Source: Chloroflexota bacterium | Lineage (GTDB): Bacteria > Chloroflexota > UBA11872 > UBA12225 | Length of the DNA: 32,312 bases | Reading direction: 5' to 3' | NCBI GenBank assembly: GCA_030447525.1 | Contig: JAUJOR010000017.1 | Location: 6,326-38,637 of the forward strand | In this document: one piece after another, positions 1 to 8,661 of the stretch | Layout: every line of letters begins with the position of its first letter | Numbering within the stretch: the stretch's first letter is position 1 | The notes under the pieces: generated by a model | What the model saw: only the letters and a program-made list of their open reading frames with translations | Database searches by the model: none | Told to the model about the DNA's origin: nothing | Position numbers and translations under genes: made by a program

Positions 1-94
1 GCGCAGCGTGTACCGTCCCGGCAAAGAGCGGGAACAGGGATCGACGGGTCAACCCGGCGCGCCGGCGGGGTATGCAGGGCATCGCTGTGGTCGA

Positions 95-1042
95 TCAGGA
101 GGCGCCCGGCCGGGTTCCGTCGTGCCGGCGGTAGAGGGGACCCCGCGGGTGCGGCGTCGCGCCCAGGGGATAGAAGTTCTTCACCTCCGTGCTCCAGCGC
201 ACAACGCGCAGGGGCATGACGCCCCCGTCCTCGAACTGCACGAGTGGCTCACGACCCTGGGGCCCGACCGGGAAGCGCGCAGCCTCCTCGGTGGAGAGGA
301 TGACTGCCCGTCCACGGCGTAGCCAGTCCACGATCACCTCGCGGTGAGGTGGCGGTGGGAGCCACGCCTCCGGCACGCCGGGGGGGAGGGCCGTCCTGGC
401 CACCTCCCCGGCGCCGGCTCGCGGCGGGCCCGCCGGCGGGAGGCTTTCCGAGCCGGGGCCATCCTGGGGAGCAAGGGCGCCCCCACCCCCGAGGGTCGCT
501 ACGCCGTCATCCCACCCTCGAGCGCCGCGCAGGCGCAGATAGGCCCGGCCGGCTTCGATCGCCGCTTCCTTGTGGCGTCGCAGGGCGCCCTCCATATCGT
601 TGGCCACCTGGCGAATCCCTTCCGCGCGGTCGATGATCTCGCGCACGGTCGTCTCGGACAACGTCGCCCCGTGCTGGGGCTGGGCATCAAGCAGGGCGCG
701 CAAGTCCTCGGCCTGGGCGCCGGCATCCTGTAGTCGTGGCTCCTCGATACGGCGCATCTCCTGCGCCAGGCGCTCCAGCGTAGCGCAGAAGCCCTGGTAC
801 TCCCGGAGGCGCCCCTCCATCCGAGCGAGCATGTACATCCCATCGTCGAGCAGGGAGCGGAGGGTGGCCCGTCCCGCAGCCGAGGCCGCCAATCCAGGCT
901 CCTCCACCAGCAGGCGCTTCAGTTCGTCGGTGCCACCGCAGACATCGGAGTAGCGCGTCATGCGCAGGTCGTCGGCCTGCGGGGCGTGTCCTGTGGGGGC
1001 GGGGGGGGCGCCGGGACCGGCGCCCCCTGTGGTGATAGACAT
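95..1042 (-). CDS. Hypothetical coiled-coil protein, 315 aa
   Basis: I do not recognise the family. The ATG at 1042 is preceded by GAGAGGGAGGAA, a strong ribosome binding site about 7 nt away, so this start is preferred over longer in-frame openings that would overlap the PHP gene. Residues about 25-175 are rich in E, R, L and A in heptad-like patterns and probably form alpha-helical coiled coil. A Pro/Gly/Ala-rich linker follows, then a compact C-terminal segment with FPVGPQGREPLVQFEDGG and VVRWSTEVKNFYPLG. No signal peptide or membrane segment is visible. It begins 17 bp after the PHP phosphoesterase stop on the same strand, so the two are probably cotranscribed. Function unknown; a structural or scaffold role is only a guess. 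Confidence 0.7.
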   Translation of the reverse strand: MSITTGGAGPGAPPAPTGHAPQADDLRMTRYSDVCGGTDELKRLLVEEPGLAASAAGRATLRSLLDDGMYMLARMEGRLREYQGFCATLERLAQEMRRIEEPRLQDAGAQAEDLRALLDAQPQHGATLSETTVREIIDRAEGIRQVANDMEGALRRHKEAAIEAGRAYLRLRGARGWDDGVATLGGGGALAPQDGPGSESLPPAGPPRAGAGEVARTALPPGVPEAWLPPPPHREVIVDWLRRGRAVILSTEEAARFPVGPQGREPLVQFEDGGVMPLRVVRWSTEVKNFYPLGATPHPRGPLYRRHDGTRPGAS

Positions 1043-1058
1043 TGCCAGTTCCTCCCTC

Positions 1059-1865
1059 TCAGCCGGCGGCCGGCTCCGAAGATACCGTACCGCCGCCGGG
1101 CTCGGCCCTGCCAAGGACGCGGACGGAGGGAATCCCCAGCCGGCGCGCCAGCTCCCGGCCGTAGCTGAGGTCTCCGGCGCGGCGGGCCTGGTGGGCGTCG
1201 CTCCCCAGGCTGAAGGTCGCCCCCAGCCGCAGGGCGCGCTCGACGAAGCTGGGGGGAGGGACACGGCTCTTGCTGTTCAGCTCAATGGCCACGCCGTGCT
1301 GCAGACAGAGCGTAATCGTGGCGTCTAGCCACGACGACGCCGTCGCGTCGGGCTCCGGGTCCTGGCCCAGGACGTAGGTGCCACGGGCATTGGCGTGCTC
1401 AGGCAAGAGGGAGAAGTGCCCCAGGATGGTGACCGGCCAGCGCTGGAAGGTCGCCTCCAGGGTACGCAGCCAGGTGTCGAAATAGACCTGGCGCTGGTTC
1501 GGCGGCAGGGACGGAGTATAGGAGTCGTACAGGCCGGCACGCCAGTTGAGGTAACGCACGGCGCTGACCGACCCTGCCGGCACGTGGACGGTGTGCAGGC
1601 TGGCGATCACGTAGTCGAAAGCATCCAGACTGACGCCGGCGCTTAGATCGCCAACGCTGATCTCCACCCCGGCTAGGACGTCGTGCCCGCGGAGCTGGTG
1701 CAGGTAGGCGTCCAGCTGCTGCCCTGCCCGCAGGCGGCGGTTGTCGCCTAGGGCATGATCGCTTATCCCCAGGCGCACGCCACGACCGGTGGCGCGCTTG
1801 ACCAGCCCGGCCACCGTCCCCTGGCCATCCGACCAGCTAGAGTGGCAGTGCCAGTCGACGTCCAT
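1059..1865 (-). CDS. PHP-domain metal-dependent phosphoesterase (histidinol-phosphatase-like)
   Basis: The protein opens directly with the PHP signature MDVDWHCHSSWSDG (His6 and His8), followed by GISDHA, LAGVEIS, ASLHTVH, ILGHF and a C-terminal LGSDAH. These are the metal-binding motifs of the PHP superfamily (HisK-type histidinol-phosphate phosphatases and related enzymes). At about 268 aa from this start, its length is typical. The same frame stays open to a possible ATG at 1979, but the intervening DNA carries a tandem duplication of a 16-bp unit (1896-1927), which would shift any coding frame, and adds nothing resembling a domain, so 1865 is preferred. The substrate cannot be told from sequence: histidinol phosphate, another phosphomonoester or a nucleic-acid-related substrate are all possible. 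It is likely cotranscribed with the coiled-coil gene downstream. Confidence 0.82.
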   Translation of the reverse strand: MDVDWHCHSSWSDGQGTVAGLVKRATGRGVRLGISDHALGDNRRLRAGQQLDAYLHQLRGHDVLAGVEISVGDLSAGVSLDAFDYVIASLHTVHVPAGSVSAVRYLNWRAGLYDSYTPSLPPNQRQVYFDTWLRTLEATFQRWPVTILGHFSLLPEHANARGTYVLGQDPEPDATASSWLDATITLCLQHGVAIELNSKSRVPPPSFVERALRLGATFSLGSDAHQARRAGDLSYGRELARRLGIPSVRVLGRAEPGGGTVSSEPAAG

Positions 1866-1895
1866 CCCGTTGGGCAGTCCCAAGTCCCAGCTCCC

Positions 1896-1927
1896 AGGGT
1901 TGTCGTGCGCGAGGGTTGTCGTGCGCG
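1896..1927. repeat. Tandem duplication, 16 bp x 2
   Basis: The unit agggttgtcgtgcgcg occurs twice back to back just upstream of the preferred start of the PHP gene. Because 16 is not a multiple of three, it argues against this stretch being translated in the PHP frame. Confidence 0.85.
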
Positions 1928-2004
1928 GTCGCAGAGATCCGCAAAGACCGGCAGCGGCCGGCTCATAGGCGGCCCCCATTCAGCATACACGGGTCTAGAA
2001 AAGG

Positions 2005-2035
2005 CACTGCCCCAGCCACGCCGGCTGGGGCAGTG
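2005..2035 (-). terminator. Strong intrinsic terminator downstream of the CsbD gene
   Basis: A perfect 13-bp stem (cactgccccagcc / ggctggggcagtg) with a 5-nt loop. On the minus strand it is followed by CCTTTTC, a short U tract. It lies 33 bp beyond the CsbD stop and before the PHP gene, so it should end the CsbD transcript. Confidence 0.75.
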
Positions 2036-2067
2036 TAGCGCTCCTCCGTGCAGGAGACGGGCGCCCG

Positions 2068-2319
2068 CTAGCCGGCAGACTGCCCCTTCCCCTTGGCGCG
2101 TTGGGCCTCGCCCTCGGCCTGCATCTGCTCGTTATCCAGCGCGTCTCCGACCTTCGCTTTGACCCCGCCGACGGCCTGGTTGGCCGCGCCCTTGGTCTCG
2201 CGCTCCGCCTTTCCGGCCGTTTTCTGAGCCTCGCCCTCGGTCTCCAACTGCTCGTCGTCGGTGGCCTTCCCCACCGTTTCCTTCACCGATCCCTTGAGCT
2301 CATCCATCCGTCCGGTCAT
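2068..2319 (-). CDS. CsbD family stress-response protein
   Basis: A small, highly charged, cysteine-free 83-aa protein beginning MTGRMDELKGSVKETVGK. It contains two tandem CsbD-like units: residues about 4-40, and about 48-80 with GGVKAKVGDALDNEQMQAEG. CsbD proteins are general-stress proteins of unknown biochemical role, controlled by sigma-B in Bacillus. An AAAGGAG site sits 9 nt upstream of the ATG. The gene stands alone, with a strong terminator downstream and a 400-bp upstream region shared with the divergent membrane-protein gene. Confidence 0.88.
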   Translation of the reverse strand: MTGRMDELKGSVKETVGKATDDEQLETEGEAQKTAGKAERETKGAANQAVGGVKAKVGDALDNEQMQAEGEAQRAKGKGQSAG

Positions 2320-2722
2320 GGGTTGCCACTCCTTTGTGTCTCGCCGGCCGCCGGCGTCCAACCACCGTGGCCGGCGCAATGGTGCCAATAGCGCCTGATC
2401 GCTCCCTGGACAGCTACACCTTGCCCTGTACGTCCTTCCCTGTGGGACCTGCTCGGGCCGGTGTGTAGCATTCTGGGCGACGGCAAACAGGACACTCGCA
2501 CCTAGCACAAAACAGCAAGCAAATTCTGGGCCACTGATGCAGTCCGCCGCCTCGCCGAACGGTGGCTCCAACGGATGGCCCTGCTGGCCGCCGGCACTGA
2601 CCCGGCTCCCGCCATACCGGGGGGCCGGACGACGAAGTATGCTCTGAGGCAGCGGGCGGCGGTCTCTCGGCGACCATGCCTGGCGCACGGCGGGACCGGC
2701 GGCGGGTAGGAAAGACGTTGGT
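2320..2722. other. Divergent intergenic region, no gene seen
   Basis: About 400 bp separate the divergent csbD-type gene and the membrane-protein gene. It should hold promoters for both. I see no convincing -35/-10 pair, riboswitch fold or RNA gene; open frames here look like GC-driven shadows. A slightly AT-richer patch lies at about 2500-2535. Confidence 0.4.
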
Positions 2723-3799
2723 GTGAAGCGGAAGGTCCAACTGGCCGCCGGCCTGGCCATCAGCCTGGTGTGCCTCTGGCTGGCCGCTCGTGGCCTGGAG
2801 CTGGCCGAGGTGGGGCGGGCCCTGGCCACGGCGCGCTACCCCTGGCTCTTGCCGGCGCTGATCTTGTACTTTGCCGGCGTGTGGGTGCGCGCCGCGCGCT
2901 GGCACCTCCTTCTCTTGCCGGTGGCCGCGCTACCCAGCGTCGACCTGTTCCCGGTGGTGGTCATCGGCTATATGGCCAACAACGTCCTACCGGCCCGGCT
3001 GGGGGAGCTGGCTCGCTGCTACGTCCTGCGTCGCCGCCACGGCGTCCCGCAGTCGGCCGCGCTGGCCACGGTGCTCCTGGAGCGGGTGATGGACGGCATC
3101 ACCATGCTGGTGTTCATGGCCGGCGCGCTGCTGTTCCTGCCGTTCTCGCCGGGGCTGTACCGCTTGATGGGCGGGGCTGCCGTCCTGTTCGGGGGGGCCG
3201 CGTCCGTTCTGGTAGTGGTCGCCACTCGCCCGTCGCTGGGCATACGCCTGGTCACGGCTGTGACGCGCCCGCTGCCGGAGCACGTCGGCGGGCGCGTGCA
3301 GTCACTCGCCGCCTCGTTCTTTATCGGCCTGGCCGCCCTTGGGGGCGGGGCCATGCTACGTGTCTGCGCCCTTTCCGGTGTTGCCTGGCTGCTGGAGGCG
3401 GGGATGTACTTCACCTTGATGTACGCCTTTCCCTTGACGCCCTCGCTCCCGCTGGCGGTGCTGACTACCGCGGTGGCAAACCTGGGCACGCTGATCCCAT
3501 CCTCGCCGGGGTACGTCGGCGTGTTCGATTTTCTGGGGCGCAGCGTCCTGGCCCAGTTCGGCGTCCCAGAGGAGGTGGCCCTGGCCTACGTCCTCGTCGT
3601 CCACGCGGCCCTGGTGTTGCCGGTCTCCCTCCTGGGCTTCTGGTACGCCTGGCGGGCGGGCGCGCTGCAGTGGTTGATGCGTCCCGGCGGGGGAGCCGCC
3701 CACCGGCCGGAGGGCCAGCCGGGGCGGGGAGCGGGGGGGCCGCCCGGTGGTGCGCCGGCTCCCGGCGAGCTGCAGGCGCAGGGGGCGCGGGTGCGGTGA
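2723..3799 (+). CDS. Flippase-like integral membrane protein (LPG synthase TM / UPF0104 / AglD-like)
   Basis: A 358-aa polytopic membrane protein starting at GTG (AGGAAAG about 8 nt upstream). It has 7-8 hydrophobic helices and the family hallmarks: VIGYMANNVLPARLGELARCYVLRR near residues 80-104, the LATVLLERVMDG loop, and the late segment LIPSSPGYVGVFDF. These are typical of the transmembrane domain of lysylphosphatidylglycerol synthase (UPF0104/AglD-like), here without the cytosolic synthase domain. Such stand-alone proteins are thought to handle lipid-linked sugars or phospholipids in the membrane. The C-terminal 40 residues are a disordered Pro/Gly-rich tail. Its stop overlaps the GTG of the next gene (GTGA), so the two are coupled. 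Confidence 0.85.
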   Translation: MKRKVQLAAGLAISLVCLWLAARGLELAEVGRALATARYPWLLPALILYFAGVWVRAARWHLLLLPVAALPSVDLFPVVVIGYMANNVLPARLGELARCYVLRRRHGVPQSAALATVLLERVMDGITMLVFMAGALLFLPFSPGLYRLMGGAAVLFGGAASVLVVVATRPSLGIRLVTAVTRPLPEHVGGRVQSLAASFFIGLAALGGGAMLRVCALSGVAWLLEAGMYFTLMYAFPLTPSLPLAVLTTAVANLGTLIPSSPGYVGVFDFLGRSVLAQFGVPEEVALAYVLVVHAALVLPVSLLGFWYAWRAGALQWLMRPGGGAAHRPEGQPGRGAGGPPGGAPAPGELQAQGARVR

Positions 3800-5233
3800 C
3801 CGGGCGACCGGAAACGGGGGAGTCCCTGACGTTGTCCCAGGCTATAGGCGGGGTGGACATCCCCAGGCAGCCGGCCGGGGCCCGGCGCGACTCGAGGCTG
3901 CGCGTGGGGGTGCTGGGGGGCGGGGCCCTGGGCCTGGCCGCCGCCCTGCGCCTCGGCCAGGGCGGCGGGGGGGGGGCCCGGGTCGCGCGCGCGGGCCCGC
4001 TGGGCGGGGGGGCGGGGGGGTGTCCTGGTGGCCCGCGCGCGCTGGAGAAGTTCTACCATCACATTTTCCGCACCGACACCACCTTCGTGCGCTTCGCCGG
4101 CGAGGTGGGCCTGGCCGGCCGCCTGCAGTGGCTCCATCCGGACACCAGCGTGCTCTGGCAGGGGCGCCGGGCCAGCCTGGACTCCCCGGCAGACGTCTTG
4201 CGCTTCCCGTTCTTGCCCCCCTTGACCGCCTGCGCCTGGCCGCCGGCCTGGCCGTGCTCAAGGCCGTCCCAGACGAGCGCCCGTTCGCCGGCCAGACGGC
4301 GGAAGCCTGGATCCGCCGGTGGATGGGCCCGCGGGTGCACGAAGTACTGTGGCGCCCCCTCCTCCACGGCAAGTTTGGCGCCCGTGCCGAAGAGATCGCC
4401 ATGAGCTGGTTCTGGAGCCCGCGTCCACGAGCGCACCCCCAGCCTGGGCTACCTGCGCGGCGGGTTCCAGCAGTTCTACGACGCCTTGGGCGAGCGCATC
4501 CGCGCCGCCGGCGGGACGGTGCTGACCGGCACCATGGCCACGGCGCTGGGAGCCAGGGAACAGGAGGTGATCGTCGATACCGCCCCCGCCGGGGGCACGC
4601 CGAACCCGCTGAATCCGCTGCGCGCCGGGTACCGGGCGTCACGTCTTCGATCGCCTGCTGGTAACGCTCCCGACGCCCCTTTTCGTCCGCCTGGCGCGCG
4701 GGTTGCCCCCAGACTGGATCGCCCGCTACCCCGGCCCCGACCACTTCTGGGCCCACGTCGTCGTCCTGGCCCTCGACCGCCCCTTGACCGACGTCTACTG
4801 GCTGAACGTCAACGACCCCGGCTTCCCATTCCTGGTGCTGGCAGAGCACACGAACTTGATGCCCCCGGCGGACTACGGGGGGCGCCACCTGGTCTACCTC
4901 GGCAACTACCTCCCCGCCGAGCACCCCCTGCTGCGGCAGACAGACGAGGAGACGCTGAGCGAGCCTGCTGGCGGCCTCTCCCGGCTCCGCCCGGACTTCG
5001 ACCCCGCCTGGGTGACGCAGTCCTGGGTCTTCAAGGCGCCGGACGCGCAGCCGATCGTGACCACGGACTACCTCGACCGGCTGCCCCCCACGAGACGCCC
5101 CTACCGGGCGTGTACCTGGCCAATATGGCCCATGTCTACCCCCAGGATCGCGGACAAAACTACAGCCTGCGCCTCGGCGAGCGCATGGCCGAGCGATCTC
5201 CTCGCCGGGTCCCTCCGCGGAGACGTACGCTGA
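3796..5233 (+). pseudogene. NAD(P)/FAD-dependent oxidoreductase (amine-oxidase/protoporphyrinogen-oxidase-like), multiply frameshifted
   Basis: Pieces of one flavoprotein lie in all three forward frames. It starts at a GTG overlapping the preceding stop. Frame 1 carries the Rossmann motif RVGVLGGGALGLAAALRLGQ, then LEKFYHHIFRTDTTFVRFAG. After about 4215 frame 3 continues with DRLRLAAGLAVLK and RPLLHGKFG; after about 4415 frame 1 resumes with VHERTPSLGYLRGGFQQFYD; after about 4633 frame 2 gives LPPDWIARYPGP through WVFKAPDAQPIVTT; after about 5090 frame 1 gives GVYLANMAHVYPQDRGQNYS; and after about 5192 frame 2 ends LLAGSLRGDVR. The 3960-4030 stretch is a run of G tracts where a FAD-binding segment should be. 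Conserved residues survive on both sides of every break, and several breaks fall in C or G runs, so an intact gene of about 475 aa with consensus errors is as likely as a true pseudogene. Confidence 0.72.
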
Positions 5234-5257
5234 GACGTGCCGGAGACGTACGCTGAG
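5218..5257. repeat. 23-bp period duplication across the oxidoreductase stop codon
   Basis: The 17-bp block cggagacgtacgctgag occurs at 5218-5234 and again at 5241-5257. The first copy contains the TGA stop of the oxidoreductase. Confidence 0.85.
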
Positions 5258-5270
5258 GGACTATACTCCC

Positions 5271-5320
5271 CCTCGGGGACACCGCCCCCTCGGGGACACC
5301 GCCCCCTCGGGGACACCGCC
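5271..5320. repeat. Tandem repeat, 17 bp x about 3, upstream of uxuA
   Basis: Three successive copies of ctcggggacaccgcccc (the last one nearly complete) occupy the space between the oxidoreductase and uxuA. They end 8 bp before the uxuA ribosome-binding region (GGAGGAAGGGAGG). Confidence 0.88.
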
Positions 5321-5345
5321 ACACAGGGAGGAAGGGAGGCGTGAT

Positions 5346-6375
5346 GTGACCACCACAGCCACCACCAGGACGAAGCCCAGCCCGCTGGACGCCATCGCCC
5401 CGGGCATGAAGATCGCGCCCAGATGTCCCCCGAGCCCAGCGAGGACGACCTGCGCTTCGTCCGTCAGATGGGGGTGGAGTACGTCGTCCTCTGGACGGAC
5501 GGCACCAAGGCCGGCCCAGACTACTACGCCAGCCGGCGGGCCCTCTCGAGCGGGCCGGCTTGAAGATCTACGGCTTCGGCAACGCGGACGTCCACAACCA
5601 GGACGCCATCGTCCTCAATCTCCCCAACCGCGACGAGAAGGTAGAGGAGTACAAGCGCCACCTGCGGGCCCTGGGCCAAGCGGGCATCCCCTACACCACC
5701 TATGCCCACATGGCGAACGGCATCTGGAGCACGGCGCCCGAGCCGACGCGGGGCGAGGCGCCGGCCCGCGCCTTCGACCAGGCCAAGGCCGAGACGGGGC
5801 ACTGGCGTAGCCGGAGCTATCACGTGCCCCTGACGCACGGGCGGGAGTACGGCGAGGCGGAGGTGTGGGACAATTTCACCCGCTTCATCAAGGAAGTCGT
5901 CCCCGTGGCCGAGGAAGCCGGCGTGCTCATCGGCATCCACCCGGACGACCCGCCGCTCTCTCCTTTGGGGGGCGTCGCCCGCATCTTCAGCACCTTCGAG
6001 GGATACCAGCGGGCGCTGGCTATCGCCGACAGCCCCAACGTGGGGGTCTGCCTCTGCGTCGGGTGTTGGCTGGAGGGGGGTGACCTGATGGGGAAGAGCG
6101 CCGTCGAGGCCATCCACGCCTTTGGGGCTCAGCGCAAGCTGTTCAAGGTGCACTTCCGCAACGTCGATCACCCCCTGCCCCACTTCGTCGAGACCTTCAT
6201 CGACGACGGCTACATGGACATGTACCAGATCATGAAGGCCCTGCGAGAAGTGGACTTCCGGGGAGTCATGATCCCAGACCACATCCCCCGCATGGCCAAC
6301 GACCATCGGGTCGGCACCGCCTATACCATCGGCTACATGAAGGCCTTGCTCAAGCGGGCCAACGACGAGGCCTGA
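5346..6375 (+). CDS. uxuA: Mannonate dehydratase (UxuA family), two frame breaks near the 5' end
   Basis: UxuA dehydrates D-mannonate to 2-keto-3-deoxygluconate in hexuronate breakdown. The GTG at 5346 follows GGGAGG by 6 nt. The first about 25 codons are in one frame (ending PGMKIA), the next about 40 in a second (MSPEPSEDDLRFVRQMGVEY), and the rest, from about 5555, in a third. Each change is explained by one missing base, near 5418 and near 5540. The long intact part has the family signatures IGIHPDDPP, KLFKVHFRNVDHPLPHFVE, DDGYMDMYQIMKALRE and GVMIPDHIPR. Restored length is about 343 aa, normal to slightly short for UxuA. The breaks belong to the same cluster as those in the preceding oxidoreductase, so sequence error is suspected. 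No other hexuronate gene is adjacent. Confidence 0.85.
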
Positions 6376-6414
6376 CTACGCCCCGGTGGGCACGCGCCGG
6401 GGCCTACGCCCCGG
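6376..6414. repeat. Direct repeat and hairpin just after the uxuA stop
   Basis: The 11-mer ctacgccccgg directly follows the uxuA stop (6376-6386) and recurs at 6404-6414. Within it, gccccgg (6380-6386) can pair with ccggggc (6397-6403) around a 10-nt loop. This could be a weak terminator, but no U tract follows. Confidence 0.45.
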
Positions 6415-6487
6415 CCCAGATCAAGTGATCGCAGCGTTCACGGCTGACCGGGCGCGGGCCAGTCGGGCGCGGGCGGGCGCTTCCTGG

Positions 6488-6508
6488 CCCCTGATGAGCG
6501 ATCAGGGG
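6488..6508 (-). terminator. Possible terminator of the amidase gene
   Basis: A perfect 8-bp stem cccctgat / atcagggg with a 5-nt loop, 18 bp beyond the amidase stop on its downstream side. No clear U tract follows, so efficiency is uncertain. Confidence 0.45.
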
Positions 6509-6525
6509 AGCGCTGAGTAGTGGAT

Positions 6526-8595
6526 CTAGCGGAGCCGGCCGGTGGCCTGGAGCAGCTGGTCGCCGAGGAGCCCTAGCTGCACCTCGTAGGGCGTCCCGGC
6601 GTGCTCCGGATGGTACTCGAACCGCGCCCGCTGGAAGTACTGCACGGTATAGGCGCGCCCGGAGCCGTCCTCGTTCGTCTCCGGTAGCTCCTCGGAGATG
6701 GGGTAGCCGAAGACGTCCAGCCCACCGCGCGAATCGAAGTAGGCCAGGAAGCCAAAGTGCACCCCGTGCCCCGTCTGGGGGTACCAGCGGTGCTGCGCCG
6801 TGGAGTCAAAGGGGGCGCCCGATGGGAAGGGGCGCCGCGGGGCGGTCAGGAGATCGCCGAGGAGCCCTAGCTGCACCTCGTAGGGCGTCCCGGCGTGCTC
6901 CGGGTGGTACTCGAACCGCGCCCGCTGGAAGTACTGCACGGTGAATCCCCCCTCTTGCAGCTCCTCGGTGCGGGGGTAGCCGAAGATGTCCAGCCCGCCA
7001 AAGGCGTCGAAGAAGCGCCGGAAGCCGAACCCCAAGTTGTGCCCGGTCGCCTCATAGTAGGTCACCTCTGGGTGGACGAGAGGGGTGACCCGGTCGGTGG
7101 GTAAGGGGGCCGGCGCTCGGCCGGGCGCCGGCTCCGCCTGGAGCGAGGGCGAGAGGGCTACCGCCGGGGGCCGGCTGACGCGCACGCTGACCCACAGCCG
7201 GTCGCCGAAAGGGGCGCCGTCGGGGCCCTGGAGCTGCCACTGCCCGGTGGCCCTACGCCCGGCGTGCTCCGGGCCGGCCAGCAGCGGGACGCTGACGTCC
7301 ACCTCGGCGCCGGGGGGAACGGGGCCATCCGGGAGGGGGAGGGAAGGAGGGCCACCCAGGGGATCACCCCCGTAGAAGGCCAGGCGGTAGCCGGACCCCC
7401 AGGTGGTGGCGCCGGTGTTGCGCACGCGCCAGGTCTTGACCATCCCCTCGCCGGGGGCCACGTCGGCGCCGTCCCCCAAGGTCACGTCGGCGACGAACTG
7501 GGCGTCCTCCTCGGTGGCCAGGTACCGCGCAACGCCGGCGGCGACCCCCTGCGCGATAGAGCGCTGAAAGGACGGCATGGCCAGGCGCTCCGCCTCTTCG
7601 GCGTTGGTCAGAAAGCCCACCTCCACCAGCACGGCGGGCGCGCGAGGCCCGCCCAGCACCCAGAAATTGGCCATCCGCGTGCCGCGGTCGATTTCCCCGG
7701 TGGCCACGACCACCTCGCGGTTGATCGCCCGGGCGAGCTGCCGGCTGCGGGCTACCAGGCGCGGAGAGCGCTGGGCCCCGGAGTTGAAACCCGCTTCCGG
7801 GCCGTAAAAGGTGATCGCCCCCTGCACCTCGCGGTCTTCGTGGGCGTTGGCGTGGATGCTGACGAAGAGATCGGCCCCTATCCGTCCGGCCAGGTTCACG
7901 CGCGCCTGTAGCTCGGCGTCCAGCCCGGCGCCCGGGGCTACCGCCTGGTCGACCTCGCGGGTGAGGACGACGCGGGCACCCATCCCCTCCAGGAGGGGGC
8001 GCAGCTCGCGAACCACGGCCAGGTTGACGTCGGCCTCGCGTACCCCATGGTGGACGGCCCCGGGGTCACGTCCCCCGTGCCCGGCATCCAGCACCAGCGT
8101 CCGGCCGGCCAGCGCCCCCGGGCTCAAGGGGAACGGCGGGGGCCGGGGCGTGGGCGACGTCATCGGCGTGGGCGAGGGTGCCACGGCGGCCGGCGAAGGC
8201 GCGGCCGTGGGGGGCGTCCCTATCGCCCGTGCCGGCCCCGCCGTCGGTGTCGGGCTCCAGGAGGGCGGGAGGCGGGGGGCCAGGGCGGTCTGGGTGGCGT
8301 AGAACGGGGGGCTGAGAGGCGGGGCCGAGGGGACGGCGGGGACAACCGTCGTCGCCGCGCCGGCGGGGAGGCGGGGGGCCAGGGCGGTCTGGGTGGCGTA
8401 GAACGGGGGTAACGATGTGCGGGCGCCGGCCGTCGGCGAGGGGGTCGTGCGGGGGCTCGGCGTCGCCGACGCCATGCCCTGGGCGCTACTCCCCGCAGCC
8501 GTGGCTCCCAGCAGCGCCAGGACGAGGGTGAGCAGCCACGCCGTTGCCGTGATGCGTCCCAGCAGTGAGCGATAACATGACCCAACCCAACCCAT
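6526..8595 (-). CDS. Secreted N-acetylmuramoyl-L-alanine amidase (Amidase_3) with NBR1-like Ig domain and C-terminal repeats
   Basis: A 689-aa exported peptidoglycan amidase. Residues about 13-38 are a signal peptide with a hydrophobic core ending near AGSSAQ. Residues 40-160 are a Pro/Thr/Ala-rich spacer containing two copies of PPFYATQTALAPRLP. The catalytic Amidase_3 domain (about 163-360) shows the zinc and catalytic residues in LDAGHGG (His173), GVREADVNL (Glu187), SIHANAH (His248) and LVEVGFLTN (Glu325). Residues about 367-475 resemble an NBR1-type Ig-like domain (VKTWRVRNTGATTWGSGYRL). The end carries two LGFP-like repeat units, each with GGLDIFGYP or GGLDVFGYP and a YFQRARFEYHPEHAGTPYE block, possibly for wall binding. 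It would cleave the amide between MurNAc and L-Ala outside the membrane. The ATG has only a weak ribosome-binding match (AAGGCGAG). Confidence 0.92.
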   Translation of the reverse strand: MGWVGSCYRSLLGRITATAWLLTLVLALLGATAAGSSAQGMASATPSPRTTPSPTAGARTSLPPFYATQTALAPRLPAGAATTVVPAVPSAPPLSPPFYATQTALAPRLPPSWSPTPTAGPARAIGTPPTAAPSPAAVAPSPTPMTSPTPRPPPFPLSPGALAGRTLVLDAGHGGRDPGAVHHGVREADVNLAVVRELRPLLEGMGARVVLTREVDQAVAPGAGLDAELQARVNLAGRIGADLFVSIHANAHEDREVQGAITFYGPEAGFNSGAQRSPRLVARSRQLARAINREVVVATGEIDRGTRMANFWVLGGPRAPAVLVEVGFLTNAEEAERLAMPSFQRSIAQGVAAGVARYLATEEDAQFVADVTLGDGADVAPGEGMVKTWRVRNTGATTWGSGYRLAFYGGDPLGGPPSLPLPDGPVPPGAEVDVSVPLLAGPEHAGRRATGQWQLQGPDGAPFGDRLWVSVRVSRPPAVALSPSLQAEPAPGRAPAPLPTDRVTPLVHPEVTYYEATGHNLGFGFRRFFDAFGGLDIFGYPRTEELQEGGFTVQYFQRARFEYHPEHAGTPYEVQLGLLGDLLTAPRRPFPSGAPFDSTAQHRWYPQTGHGVHFGFLAYFDSRGGLDVFGYPISEELPETNEDGSGRAYTVQYFQRARFEYHPEHAGTPYEVQLGLLGDQLLQATGRLR
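6560..6942. repeat. Near-identical 89-bp direct repeats inside the amidase gene
   Basis: Bases 6560-6648 and 6854-6942 are identical except for one position. They encode the shared YFQRARFEYHPEHAGTPYEV and QLGLLGD segments of the two C-terminal units. DNA identity this high, while the flanking halves of the same units have diverged, points to recent gene conversion or duplication. Confidence 0.9.
8267..8409. repeat. 44-bp direct repeats in the amidase spacer
   Basis: Bases 8267-8310 and 8366-8409 match and encode the two FYATQTALAPRLP copies in the linker after the signal peptide. Confidence 0.8.
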
Positions 8596-8661
8596 CGGCT
8601 CGCCTTACAGGGCAGCTACCCTTGTAACGGCGTGCCGGACGGGGAGTCGGCGGGTGTTTGG

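Noticed and set aside
2770..4404. 544-codon frame overlapping the membrane-protein gene
   Set aside because: Its first half is an out-of-frame shadow of the flippase-like gene; only the part after 3796 is real, as the first piece of the oxidoreductase.
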